A stretch of DNA of 64,000 nt from Triplophysa rosa (taxonomy: Eukaryota > Chordata > Actinopteri > Cypriniformes > Nemacheilidae), in NCBI RefSeq assembly GCF_024868665.1, contig NC_079898.1:7459485-7523484 (forward strand), written 5' to 3'. Of the stretch, positions 12,988-24,056 are shown one piece after another. A program made the position numbers and the translations under genes. The notes beneath the pieces are model-generated. The model searched no databases. It saw only the letters and a list, made by a program, of their open reading frames with translations, and was not told where the DNA came from. Position 1 is the stretch's first letter. Every line of letters begins with the position of its first letter.

Positions 12988-13861
12988 TGTCACGACTCAG
13001 GTCAGGTCAGGGTAATTGTCTGCACGGGAACGGTCTTGTTTTTGTCGAGCACGTGGAAACTGTCTACTGACGGCTGACCACGTGCTCGAAGTCTGCGTCA
13101 CTGTTCCCGCCCTCGTGTCTCCGTTAGGGCTTTCCTTGCACTGGTGTTTTTCCACTCAGCTCTCACACCCCTGTTCTCACTTCCCTCATTAAGCCCGCTT
13201 GTTCCCGCAATTGTCCCACACCTGTTGACTATTCCAGCCCATCTAGGTTTCCTTTATAATCCCTCGATGTTTCTTGTCCTGTGTCTGACCGTTGTGTGTT
13301 TTCCACTACAGACTGACCTAGGTGCTGCTGCGGCTCACCTATAGCATCTTGATATCCTCTTTGTGTTTCTTAGCCTTAGCCTTAGCCTTGCCACAGTCCT
13401 AGTCATAGCATTAGTCCTAGCTCCTCTAGTCATTTTGCCTTCACGAACGTGCTTCTCTTGACTCTGTTTTCCTTAGCCTTTCCAGTGTATTCTCACCTCT
13501 CTCCCATCATGTCCCAGGTCTGCTCTCTGTCTACGCAGTTTCCGTTGGCATCCCGGCCGGCGGCCTCGCTCCACACCCGGCCTAACTACAGTCGCATCAG
13601 GGGCGCGATCTTCGCCACGACCTACCACTTCTCTCTCCTCCTGAGAGTTGGTTCGAGGAAGACCCTTGAACCCCGACTACTGATCCCTTACCCCGGTGGT
13701 GGATTCTCGACGCTCTTCGGAGTTCCCTCCCGTTCCGGTGGTGTTTCTTTCTGCTTCCCGCGACTGTGCATTCCCTGGCTGCTTGGATTATTGACTGTTG
13801 CCAATTACTAATAAAGCTTTTTCCCGCATTTGTGTCTTTCTCAGCTTTGTTGACCATGACA
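12988..13861 (+). mobile_element. Ty3/gypsy 5' LTR (left arm)
   Basis: The 874-bp LTR starts tgtcacgactcagg and ends gaccatgaca. A TATA-like tttataatccc lies near 13252, and an aataaa polyadenylation signal is at 13810-13815. It leads directly into gag. The mirror copy is 17464-18337. The two are almost identical, much closer than either is to the truncated 3' LTR at 14908-15338. Confidence 0.88.
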
Positions 13862-14502
13862 GAACGGTCAGACCAACATCACGACCCAGCGGGACCGGAT
13901 CCCTTACGCACGGCGCTTCAACAACAGGGTGTTCTGCTGGGACAGCAGGCGTCGCGCCTCACCGCCGCCGCCCAGGAGGTTGACGCCCTTCACAGGCAAG
14001 TGGCGGCGTTGCAGCTTCAGGTTTCAGAACTTCTCCGTGGTACCGACGGCGCTGCGGGATCACCATTTTCTCCACCACGCGGAGCCTCAACTGATCCAGA
14101 GCCCCATGCCAACAGTCCCCCACTTTACGACGGGGATCCCAACTCCTCTCGGGCGTTTCTATCCCAGTGCTCTCTGGTGTTCGCCCTCCAACTACGCCGT
14201 TATTCGACAGAGGAGACCAGGATTGCGTTCATACTCACCTTGTTGACTGGACGAGCACGCCAATGGGGGGTCGCGGTGTGGGAGGCTCAGGACCCTTGTT
14301 GCCGTTCTTTTCGAGAGTTCCGGGAGGAGATGACTAGCCTGTTCGACAGGTCGGTTCGTGGTGATGAGGCGGCGGCACAGCTCTCACGTGTTGTCCAGGG
14401 AAGAGGCACGATTACGGACTATGCTATTCGCTTCAAGACATTATCCGCGGCTTGTGACTGGAATGCAGGGGCGCTGCGCGCACACTTTCTCGATGGCCTT
14501 AT
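13856..14502 (+). pseudogene. Ty3/gypsy gag, 3'-truncated (left arm)
   Basis: Gag encodes the structural protein of a retrotransposon particle. The ATG overlaps the last bases of the LTR and gives MTERSDQHHDPAGPD. An open frame of 30 codons extends upstream into the LTR, but the ATG at 13856 is the natural start. The frame stays open through the capsid-like region (SRAFLSQCSLVFALQL) to the palindrome break, where gag homology ends after FLDGL and the frame runs into foreign sequence. The zinc knuckle is lost. At codon 149 this copy has Cys where the right copy has a stop. Confidence 0.85.
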
Positions 14503-14907
14503 GGGACCCAATTATAGCACTTAAACACAGAAAAAGTGGGGTTTTCATCTGATGTCTCCTTTAACAGCCGCCATGACTTCCAAAAACACTTTTGTCAGGA
14601 GTTTTTTTGGCCAAACCACAACAGCACATTTAAAGAATTTATAACTACAAGTACTGAATATCTTAAATGTTATGCTTATATTGCATATGAATGAGGGGAA
14701 AACGATCGCATTACGCTGTCAGTGTACTGTCTAAACCCCACTGTCATCATAACCTTAAGAAAAAAACAGATAAAACTACATAGACATCATGTTATATGCT
14801 TATATTGCGTATGTGTGAGAGAAAAACGATTGCATCACAAGTCAATCACTCTCTCCTATGGTGAGTTAACCCTTTAGTGACTTAAAATGTATCCTATAAA
14901 GCACGCT
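14503..14907. repeat. Unpaired spacer repeat between the arms
   Basis: This block follows the gag break on the left and abuts the end of the truncated 3' LTR on the right. It contains two related units of about 50 bp, starting near 14668 and 14791, each with atgcttatattgc followed by a gagagaaaaacgat-like stretch. Similar phrases occur at 46325-46370, inside a hAT element, and near 49797. It is therefore probably a fragment of that hAT family. Confidence 0.5.
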
Positions 14908-15338
14908 TGTCATGGTCGACAAAGCTGAGAGAGACCCAAATGCGGGAAAAAGCTTTATTAGTAATTGGCAACAGTCAATAATCCAAGCAGCCAGGGAATG
15001 CACAGTCGCGGGAAACAGAAAGAAACACCACCGGAACGGGAGGGAACTCCAAAGAGCGTTGAGAATCCACCGCCTGGGTAAGGGGTCAGTAGTCAGGGTT
15101 CGAGGGTCTTCCTCGAACCAACTCTCAGGAGGAGAGAGAAGTGGTAGGTCGTGGCGAAGATCGCGCCCCTGATGCGACTGTAGTTAGGTCGGGTGTGGAG
15201 CTAGGCTGCCGGCCGGGACGCCAACGGAAGCTGCGTAGACAGAGAGCAGACCTGGGACGTGATGGGAGAGAGGTGAGAATACACTGGAAAGGCTAAGGAA
15301 AACAGAGCCAAGAGAAGCACGTTCGTGAAGGCAAAATG
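14908..15338 (-). mobile_element. Truncated gypsy 3' LTR
   Basis: Read on the minus strand, the LTR end gaccatgaca lies at 14908, and homology with the full LTR extends back to 15338. The first 443 bases of the LTR are missing, replaced directly by integrase-coding sequence. I count roughly a dozen differences in the first 215 bases against the 5' LTR at 17464, so it is considerably older than the divergence between the arms. The flank beyond 14908 (agcgt on the minus strand) does not match the flank of the 5' LTR (atcgt), so no target duplication is present. Confidence 0.85.
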
Positions 15339-16548
15339 TGCACGCCATGGTTCCCTTGACCCCTGGATGGCCCACCAGCCTGGAAGAATGACACCACTGG
15401 AAGACCTCCGAGTGCAGCCGAGGAAGAACAAACAACCGACCCTCTGGGCACCCCCTCGGCACTTGCACCCTGCGACCGGCCTCTGCCACCCGCTGTTCGA
15501 TCTCCCAGGCAAGAGCACAGACTACTCTATCCCTAGGAAGGATAGAGTCGACAGGTTCCTCCCTGCCCGGGCTCTCGAACAGATGGGAAAGAGCGTCAGG
15601 CTTAATATTCTTGGAACCTGGCCGGTACGACAGGGTGAAGTTGAACTTGTCGAAAAACAGTGCCCAGCGGGCCTGACGAGAGTTCAACTTCTTGGCTGAC
15701 CGGACATATTCTAAGTTCTTATGGTCCGTCCAGACCAAGAACGGCTGCGTCTACAGTGACGCCCTCCAACCAGTGACGCCACTCACCCAAGGCTAGACGA
15801 ACCGCCAGCAGCTCTCTGTTGCCGATATCGTAATTCCGTTCCGCAGGGCTCAGGCGATGAGAAAAGAAAGCGCACGGATGCACCTTCTCATCATGACTGG
15901 CACGCTGGGACAAGACTGCGCCTACCCCGACATCGGAAGCATCGACCTCGACAATAAACTGACGTTCCGGATCTGGAAAACAGAGCACAGGAGCAGAGAC
16001 AAACCGGGATTTAAGTTTCTCAAAGGCTACCTGAGCGAGGGAGTTCCAGGTGAACGAGACCTTGGTGGAGGTCAACGCTGTGAGCGGTGCGGCCACCTGG
16101 TCGAAACCCCGGATGAACCGCCTGTAAAAGTTGGCGAACCCCAGGAACCGCTGCAGAGCCTTACGAGAGTCGGGAACGGGCCTGGTGGCGACAGCCTTAA
16201 ACTTGGCGTCATCCGGTCCGACGCCTCGGGGTGAAATCACGTGTCCAAGGAACGAAACGGTATCGGAGTGGAATTCGCACTTCTCCGCCTTGACGAATAA
16301 CTGATTCTCGAGAAGGCGCCGGAGAACCCTTCTGACATGTTGGGTGTGTTCCTGGAGAGAGGGGAAAAAAATGAGGATATCATCCAGGTACACAAAGACA
16401 AATCGGTTCATCATGTCACCCAACACGTCATTGATGAGGCTCTGGAAGACGGCAGGAGCATTGGTCAGCCCGAACGGAAGAACCAAATACTCGTAATGTC
16501 CCGATGGTGTATTAAATGTGTGTAATCTCCGTTGGTGTAATCTCCGTT
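15339..16548 (-). pseudogene. Ty3/gypsy pol remnant (RT, RNase H, integrase start)
   Basis: Pol normally copies element RNA into DNA and inserts it. On the minus strand the frame enters in the middle of reverse transcriptase ([20 protein letters not shown]), then shows the YLDDILIF catalytic block and an RNase H-like [16 protein letters not shown] frameshift follows near 15740, then [10 protein letters not shown] and a short integrase zinc-finger start ([12 protein letters not shown]) before it stops at the LTR. Protease, the first part of RT and nearly all of integrase are absent. A duplicated ggagattacac word sits at the gag-RT deletion junction (16517-16548). Confidence 0.9.
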
Positions 16549-17469
16549 CTACGGGTGGGCGTCGGCTTTTGCCGGGCAGTGAATTACTAAATGCCCCGCC
16601 TTGCCACAATAAAAACAAAGACCGTCCATGAGTCGCTGGTGCTTTTGGGCCGGTGTTAGGCGTGACCGGCCGATCTGCATGGGCTCCGAGTCCGGCTGAG
16701 GGAGGTGGGTGGGGTTGGCGTCCCGGCTGGCCTCCCGGACGGTGTCCCGGACGGTGAGGTTGATCAGCTCCTCCAAATCACGAGGAGAATCCAGTGCTGC
16801 GATCTCATCAACGATGTTGGGGTTAAGGCCATCGAGAAAGCGTTCGCGTAGCGCCCCTGCATTCCAGTCACAAGCCGCGGATAATGTCTTGAAACGAATA
16901 GCATAGTCCGTGATCGTGCCTCTTCCCTGGACAACACGTGAGAGCTGCGCTGCCGCCTCATCACCACGAACCGACCTATCGAACAGGCTGGTCATCTCCT
17001 CCCGGAACTCTCGAAAAGAACGTCAACAAGGGTCCTGAGCCTCCCACACCGCGACCCCCCATTGGCGTGCTCGTCCAGTCAACAAGGTGAGTATGAACGC
17101 AATCCTGGTCTCCTCTGTCGAATAACGGCGTAGTTGGAGGGCGAACACCAGAGAGCACTGGGATAGAAACGCCCGAGAGGAGTTGGGATCCCCGTCGTAA
17201 AGTGGGGGACTGTTGGCATGGGGCTCTGGATCAGTTGAGGCTCCGCGTGGTGGAGAAAATGGTGATCCCGCAGCGCCGTCGGTACCACGGAGAAGTTCTG
17301 AAACCTGAAGCTGCAACGCCGCCACTTGCCTGTGAAGGGCGTCAACCTCCTGGGCGGCGGCGGTGAGGCGCGACGCCTGCTGTCCCAGCAGAACACCCTG
17401 TTGTTGAAGCGCCGTGCGTAAGGGATCCGGTCCCGCTGGGTCGTGATGTTGGTCTGACCGTTCTGTCAT
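16549..17469 (-). pseudogene. Ty3/gypsy gag with nonsense mutation (right arm)
   Basis: This is the same gene as 13856-14502, but it retains the C-terminal part. A CCHC zinc knuckle ([14 protein letters not shown]) near the end is typical of gypsy nucleocapsid. A TGA at 17023-17025 interrupts it where the left arm has TGC. After the knuckle the frame ends at a TAG (16549-16551) right at the deletion junction with pol. The first 646 bases are shared with the left arm; the remainder is unpaired. Confidence 0.88.
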
Positions 17470-18337
17470 GGTCAACAAAGCTGAGAAAGACACAAATGCG
17501 GGAAAAAGCTTTATTAGTAATTGGCAACAGTCAATAATCCAAGCAGCCAGGGAATGCACAGTCGCGGGAAGCAGAAAGAAACACCACCGGAACGGGAGGG
17601 AACTCCGAAGAGCGTCGAGAATCCACCACCGGGGTAAGGGATCAGTAGTCGGGGTTCTAGGGTCTTCCTCGAACCAACTCTCAGGAGGAGAGAGAAGTGG
17701 TAGGTCGTGGCGAAGATCGCGCCCCTGATGCGACTGTAGTTAGGCCGGGTGTGGAGCGAGGCCGCCGGCCGGGATGCCAACGGAAACTGCGTAGACAGAG
17801 AGCAGACCTGGGACATGATGGGAGAGAGGTGAGAATACACTGGAAAGGCTAAGGAAAACAGAGTCAAGAGAAGCACGTTCGTGAAGGCAAAATGACTAGA
17901 GGAGCTAGGACTAAGGCTATGACTAGGACTGTGGCAAGGCTAAGGCTAAGGCTAAGAAACACAAAGAGGATATCAAGATGCTATAGGTGAGCCGCAGCAG
18001 CACCTAGGTCAGTCTGTAGTGGAAAACACACAACGGTCAGACACAGGACAAGAAACATCGAGGGATTATAAAGGAAACCTAGATGGGCTGGAATAGTCAA
18101 CAGGTGTGGGACAATTGCGGGAACAAGCGGGCTTAATGAGGGAAGTGAGAACAGGGGTGTGAGAGCTGAGTGGAAAAACACCAGTGCAAGGAAAGCCCTA
18201 ACGGAGACACGAGGGCGGGAACAGTGACGCAGACTTCGAGCACGTGGTCAGCCGTCAGTAGACAGTTTCCACGTGCTCGACAAAAACAAGACCGTTCCCA
18301 TGCAGACAATTACCCTGACCTGACCTGAGTCGTGACA
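17464..18337 (-). mobile_element. Ty3/gypsy 5' LTR (right arm)
   Basis: Mirror of 12988-13861 with the same ends. Immediately outside, at 18338, lies acgatggc, the complement of the left-arm flank gccatcgt. Confidence 0.88.
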
Positions 18338-18929
18338 ACGATGGCTTTTTAATCATAACTTGTACTACGTTGATCTAAAAGAGCATGAATCAGGCGGATA
18401 AATCTACATTAAATAATCTTTTTGATGAAGTTCTGGAAGATATTTTGCTCATTGATGTATTTAAAGTACCGTAATGCGAAATTGCAATGTTGTACGTGGA
18501 ACCCAGGCAGCGCAGTGCGCATTGCATACGCTGCTGGTGTGAAAGGACAATGGACACGTGGCGCCAACGCTCCCCCTACACGCTGCTCCCGCTCCGCATA
18601 CACGCTGCTTACGCATGCGGTATGAAAAGGCCGATAGTTGACTGTTTGCCAAATATATGTTGCAAATTAATATTACAAACGTGCATTGTGCATTTCTTTG
18701 TGCAAGAGAGCTTGAAATGCATGCGGCTCGGGTTTTTCCCGTTTGGCAATCAAGTAATAACAGCGCACGCGGGCATCAAAGGCGCATTTGGATGAATGAT
18801 ACTGACTTACAGCAATAGTTTACTTTCTCTCGTTTAAAAGGTTGCGGTGGGAACAATGTAGCCAACTGCACTGAACTTAAACTCTGATAGAATGCTAATT
18901 GCAGTCACACATGAGCATTTTCTTGCCAC
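18338..18929. other. Right-arm segment between LTRs, no gene
   Basis: Mirror of 12391-12987. No gene supported. Confidence 0.35.
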
Positions 18930-18934
18930 GTAAG

Positions 18935-19265
18935 TGTAGCGAGGAAGGTGGGGCGAGAGCCGTGGGGCGGGTAAGGCGGGGCCGGCTGCGTAAGTGGCAA
19001 CGAGTGTCAGCTGTGCGACCGCCGGTCCCCGCATGCCTCATGGGGGAGCTCGGGAGCATAAGAGGACGAGCGACCGGACCATCGAGAGAGAGGACCCGGG
19101 CCCGGAAACTATTAAGTTTGTTTATGTTTGTGTGGCCGGCAGTCGACCGTGAGGTGGCTGCCGGTCTTTTATTCTTGGATTATTGTTTGTTTATTTTTGA
19201 ATTAAAGTTTGTTAATGTTCGCCGGTTCCCGCCTCCTTCCTTCCCTTCTATTGAACTTTATTACA
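18935..19265 (+). mobile_element. 331-bp solo LTR (right arm)
   Basis: Mirror of 12061-12390. It starts tgtagcgagg, ends actttattaca, and is flanked by gtaag at 18930-18934 and 19266-19270. It differs from the left copy near ggcggggccggctgcg, where the left arm reads a short duplicated ttacccgcc. Confidence 0.85.
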
Positions 19266-19319
19266 GTAAGCTTCTGTTTTTGTCCACAAATCCAGCTTGT
19301 CATAGATAAATGCGTAAAT

Positions 19320-19407
19320 TGCCCCACCCCTCGATACTATCGTGTATCGGCGATCCACAGGCTGGCGATAGATCGATCTGATTATAGAGAATATCGCCCA
19401 TCACTAG
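19320..19407. repeat. hAT-like terminus (right arm)
   Basis: Mirror of 11920-12005, ending gatatcgcccatcacta. No partner end was found. Confidence 0.4.
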
Positions 19408-20818
19408 GGTGAACTATCCTGAACTGTTATGAATAAAATAACTTTTATGTTCTATATTCTCGCCCCTAAAAAATATTTCTTAAATGTAAAGCACTTAAAT
19501 GTGAAATGCGTTTGTTTTACTCTTTTGAGAGCCAGCTGTCAGACAGCTTTGTGCTAAAAGATTTGCTTGCTGAAGATTTAGAAATGGAAACTTGGAGTTG
19601 TGACAGAACATAGTCTGTACCGCCGAGCCTCTTCTGCCATCCCTGCAGAACAAGTGTTACAACACGGTAAAATTGTCAGCCTCAAAAAAACCTCCTGCAT
19701 TTAAGAGAATTCTGCACTATTTTAGGCACCGACTGAACACTTCATCCTATGAATGAGTATCATTTTCTTATCAGTTTTCTTCACTCTTTTGTCACCCTCA
19801 CTAGTATTGTAAGGTGAGAGACACTATATAGTTTTGATTTGTCAAAGCATCCTAGTAATACAACAGCATGTCTAAAATAACACCCTTTTATGTCTGAAAT
19901 CTTTTATGAAATCTGACAAATAAGAGAAATATGAATAAAAAATAAGAGATTTGTGGCCATGTTGCATTATTTGTGAGCTTTATATGCACGGTTATGAATT
20001 ATTTGTACTATTTTTATGCATGCTGACATATAACCGCAACCATCATTTTTAAGACGTGTGAAAGCTTTATATTTCACGAGCGGTTAACTGGTGAGTAAAA
20101 AGTAAAACTATTCACAGCTTTTTGTTAACCACAGACCTTATTTTAGGCATTTAACCAAAAACCCATAAAAAAACGATACAGACCGATACATTCACGAACA
20201 TGTCAAAAGTTAACAGCAACAACAATGTTTATGAGTTTATGGTGTGCCGTGAACCTTGCATACTTTTGAGAATTTCACGTTTAGTAGATCGTGATGAATT
20301 CTTATTGCAACCGTTGCAAACACTACAGCTTACTTCTTAGATCAGATGGCTTCGTGTTTTTTCCAGGTGGACCGTTAAAGAACGCAACACACAAGTCTTC
20401 CGGACATCCTGTATATTTCAACCAATCAGGTGTCGACTTCGAACGTGCTGAAGTGTTTCCAGACAAGTGTGCCAAATGCATCAGATGTTCAAACAACGAT
20501 CCCTTGGTGTGACGTGTGAGGCTGAGACTAGCTAGGGGGTTAGAGTAAATGCACCCTTTATAGCTCAACATGGTCACAAGGTCACATTTTGACTCTCAGA
20601 GAAGGCACATCATGTGCACTTTTGTACTGTTTAGATAAAAGTGTAAATGTGGTATGTAGTGATTGTTTTGCAGGTTTGAGAAAATCTAAATCATTATAAA
20701 TGCCACTATCTGGACAAACGGCAATACATTATAGCTCATTGTAATACAACTTTGTTTCCATGCAGACTGATAAAAAAAAAACGTGTGATAAATTCAGGCA
20801 ATGGTTATGTTTAGTAGG
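19408..20818. other. Right-arm segment without a gene
   Basis: Mirror of 10508-11919. No gene supported. Confidence 0.35.
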
Positions 20819-20941
20819 CATCAAAAAACGGAAGTCATTATATTCGGACTAAGTGACGCTTTTAATGCTGGCATTCATGAGCTTGGTTCTCTAACAAAAT
20901 GGGTGAACCCTAGTGTAAAATGTTTAGGTTTCTGTTTTGAT
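20819..20941 (+). mobile_element. LINE reverse-transcriptase fragment (right arm)
   Basis: Mirror of 10385-10507. The plus-strand frame reads KTEVIIFG and then VKCLGFCFD. Confidence 0.75.
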
Positions 20942-21959
20942 GTACTCTCAGTTTTCGAGGCAGCGCAAGCATTTTTTTACAAGTACTCGCGCATGTACGA
21001 CCTGCAAATTTGGAATAACTTCTAGTTGTTATTTCATGAAAGACTAGTAGAACGCGAGCCCGCTACCAGTGCATGCTGTGTGTAGTCAACTGCGCGCCAG
21101 TGCACAGGTCACTCACGTGTCACTGTTTCCCACTGTCACAGATGTGCACAATCCAGGTCATCATTGACAAGATTACACACACACAACGTGAACGCATTAC
21201 TATGAGTCGCTGTTTGCTGTGATGGATTTCTTGAGCCCGAGGACGAACGATTTTGATATACGAGACGTATATCAGGAAGGAGTTCAGGAAACACAAAGAC
21301 AGGTTCTGCGCGATGAATCAGTTTTGCAGTTCATAACACCATTGTGTTTGCACACCTCTTTTTACAGACTCGCAATGCTTTTGGCCGTATTTAAGCGCAA
21401 AAAATGTGTAAAAAGTGTAAGCGTGAAAAAAACGGAGGTCAGAAGAATACAGATCATAATTATTTGACGTAATATGAAGTTGCCTTTTCACAACACATGA
21501 ATTACGCTTACGAAAAATGATACAATGCTGCAAAACTTGTTTTCTTTCGCTTGCAGCTTGATTTACACCTTTACAAAACTTTTTTGCGAATGCAAATTTA
21601 TTTTATGCTTGCAATGTCACGTACGCTTTTACAAATGTTATCCTGCGCATGCAAACCTTTTTGGCACGAATTTACCTTCATAGCGAATGCTCTTGTTAAA
21701 TTTTATTTGACGTTACATTTTCATGTGTCGTGTGAACATGAGGAAAATTGTCCTTACGCATAAAATCATCGTAAGAACGTAATAACACGAGACCTTTCAT
21801 TTTGCTTTAATGTGTAACACTCTAAACAGTTAAATATATACTTTTTGACAAGCACAAATTCTGTTGGTTCAAATGAATTCAGATACCATTCTCCCATAAA
21901 TTTTAAGTCGGGGGTACAGTGCTCCTAGTAAAAAAAGTTAGTCTGGAGCCCTGACACTG
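20942..21959. repeat. Insertion splitting the LINE (right arm)
   Basis: Mirror of 9367-10384. One terminus resembles a hAT end (gttagtctggagccctg); the other end is unresolved. Confidence 0.5.
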
Positions 21960-22660
21960 GTCTCAGGTTTGATAAGCAGATAAACGCAGTGGTCAAATCG
22001 TGTTTTTTTCACCTTCTTCGCCTTGCTAAAGTTAAAACTTTTCTGTCAAGAGAAAACTTTGAAACACTCATTCATGCTTTTGTCTCTTCTCGGTTAGACT
22101 ACTGCAATTCTCTTTATTATGGAATAAATCATCTTCTTTGGAGCGTTTACAGTTTTGCTATTATTGCAGTGGCTTCCCGTTAATCTCAGAGTGGATTTTA
22201 AAATACTTATTTTGGTGTATAAATCGTTACATAATATCGCTCCTGCTTATCTCTCTGTGTTGTTGAATCCACAAAACTCTACCGCTTAGGTCGGGACATT
22301 AAAAAATGCTATCGGTTCCAAGGTCTAGACTTAAGCACTGGGGTGACCGGCTGTTTGCGATTGCTGGCCCAACTTCATGGAACAACTTTCCGGTAGAGAT
22401 CCGAACAGCATCCTCTTGTCTGTTTTTAAGTCCATGCTCAAATCGCATTTACATGATCAAATTGTGACTTGAAAGTTTTGCTCTTGTTGCATTATTTAAT
22501 CACCTTTCCGATTTGTACTATTTTTAGGTATTTTTTATGTCTTTCAATCCCTTTCTTAATTACCAGTCTGTTGTCTTGTTTTTCTTTTGTTTTACGTATC
22601 TGCTATATACAGGACTTTGGTCAAGCTATGGTTGTTTTTAAATGTGCTATATAAATAAAG
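21960..22660 (+). mobile_element. L2/CR1-like LINE 3' end (right arm), uninterrupted
   Basis: Mirror of 8149-9366 without the solo LTR. The frame gives GLRFDKQINAVVKS, then HAFVSSRLDYCNSLYYG, and ends in a 3' tail of gctatataaataaag. Stops and frameshifts make it a dead fragment. Confidence 0.82.
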
Positions 22661-23475
22661 AAAAGAAGATCGGATGGTTAATGACATATAGTATTTTCAA
22701 CCCAGTGTTGGGTCAAAAAGGGACAACCGCTGGTTTGTAAATGAACCTATGCTGGGTTGTTTTATCATTAACAAGCACTCCGGTGTGTTTAAAGGACACT
22801 TACATTATGAGCTGACAAATAGGTAAAGTAGCTCAAGATTGAATCAGGCCGGTTTAGCCATCAGATGTGTCTGATATCCAAAACAAGTGGGTAATTTATT
22901 ATGTTCAGTACAAATGTTTCTCCTGTGCTGTCCTCTGGTGGAGAGGAAGAGAGTCAGATTGACAGGAGATATCTGTCCAAAGTGGAAGTGATCAGAATGG
23001 GGTCAGGAAGGTCTGCTTATAAACTCAGTAAGAGAGAGAGAGAAAATTTAGTGTCAGGGGTGAGAGAAAGAGAGAGAGAGGGATCGTCGTGTTTGTCGTC
23101 TCTCAGGATAGGAGTTCAGAGGGACAGGATTATTTACTCTCTGTGTTTGGATTCCAAGGAGAGAATAAATTGCTATTGATTTTTGCAGTTAAGTGTCTTT
23201 CCTGCCTCTAGACTGTCTGTGGGCAAAGAATAATTTGCTTTAATATGTATCCACATTCGTCTTAGCTCTTTTTCTCCATGTCCAAAGCGGAAAGTTGCTT
23301 TGACGCAGCACGCTTTGACGTATTCTCGCTGTCAGCGCTCAGACGCTGCGCGAGCGGATGATTTAAGTGATTCTGAATGCAGAACAGGAGGCAGGAGGGA
23401 TTCTGCAACTTTTACAGTTTTGCATTATTCTGTTTAGAAAACAATTCAGTCCTTTGGGGCCATAATTGATAAATG
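22661..23475. other. Right-arm segment with GA-rich tract, no gene
   Basis: Mirror of 7334-8148. It carries a purine-rich tract near 23029-23084. Confidence 0.35.
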
Positions 23476-23479
23476 TTAA

Positions 23480-24052
23480 AGGGGTCATATGGCGCGAATA
23501 CATGTTTTTCTGTGTCTTTGGTGTGTTATAAGTTGCCCATGCATGTATTAGACACGTAAAACTGCAAAAATGGTGTCAGTGTCAAAAGTGTGGGAACAAA
23601 AGATGCATTCTATCTAAAAGCGAATGCTCAGCCAGACCTGCCTGAAACGCCTCGTGTAACCACACTCCCACAAATCTACGTCAGTTGGTGGTATGATTTG
23701 ACTAAGACCACCCAAATGTATACGCAAGTAAGGTGTGCGTTCCTGTCAGTACAATTGCTTTGGAACCTGATGTTCCAAATATGGTAAGAGGCGTTACATT
23801 TCCGTTACACGCTTGCAGTATTCGACCAATCACTACGTAGTAGTGAACTGGCCAATCATAGCACACCTCGCTTTTCAGAGCCATGAGCTTTGTAAAAAAT
23901 CAGCTCGTTTCAGAGAGGCGGGGCAAAGAGGAGATACAAACATGCGCGGTATGTGGAAAATACAGCGTTTTTTAACCTTAAATCGTGTATACACATTACG
24001 TTACATCTTAAATAAACGAGAATATTTGTTTTAGCCATGTCATATGACCCCT
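23480..24052. mobile_element. MITE with TTAA target sites (right arm)
   Basis: Mirror position of 6764-7329, with TTAA at 23476-23479 and 24053-24056. By eye there are about 30 differences from the left copy, many of them single-base indels. The 75 bases outside each end match the other arm exactly. Confidence 0.7.
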
Positions 24053-24056
24053 TTAA

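Noticed and set aside
13766..13855. Upstream Met giving a 30-residue extension of gag
   Set aside because: These codons lie within the LTR. The ATG at 13856 overlapping the LTR end is the more plausible gag start.
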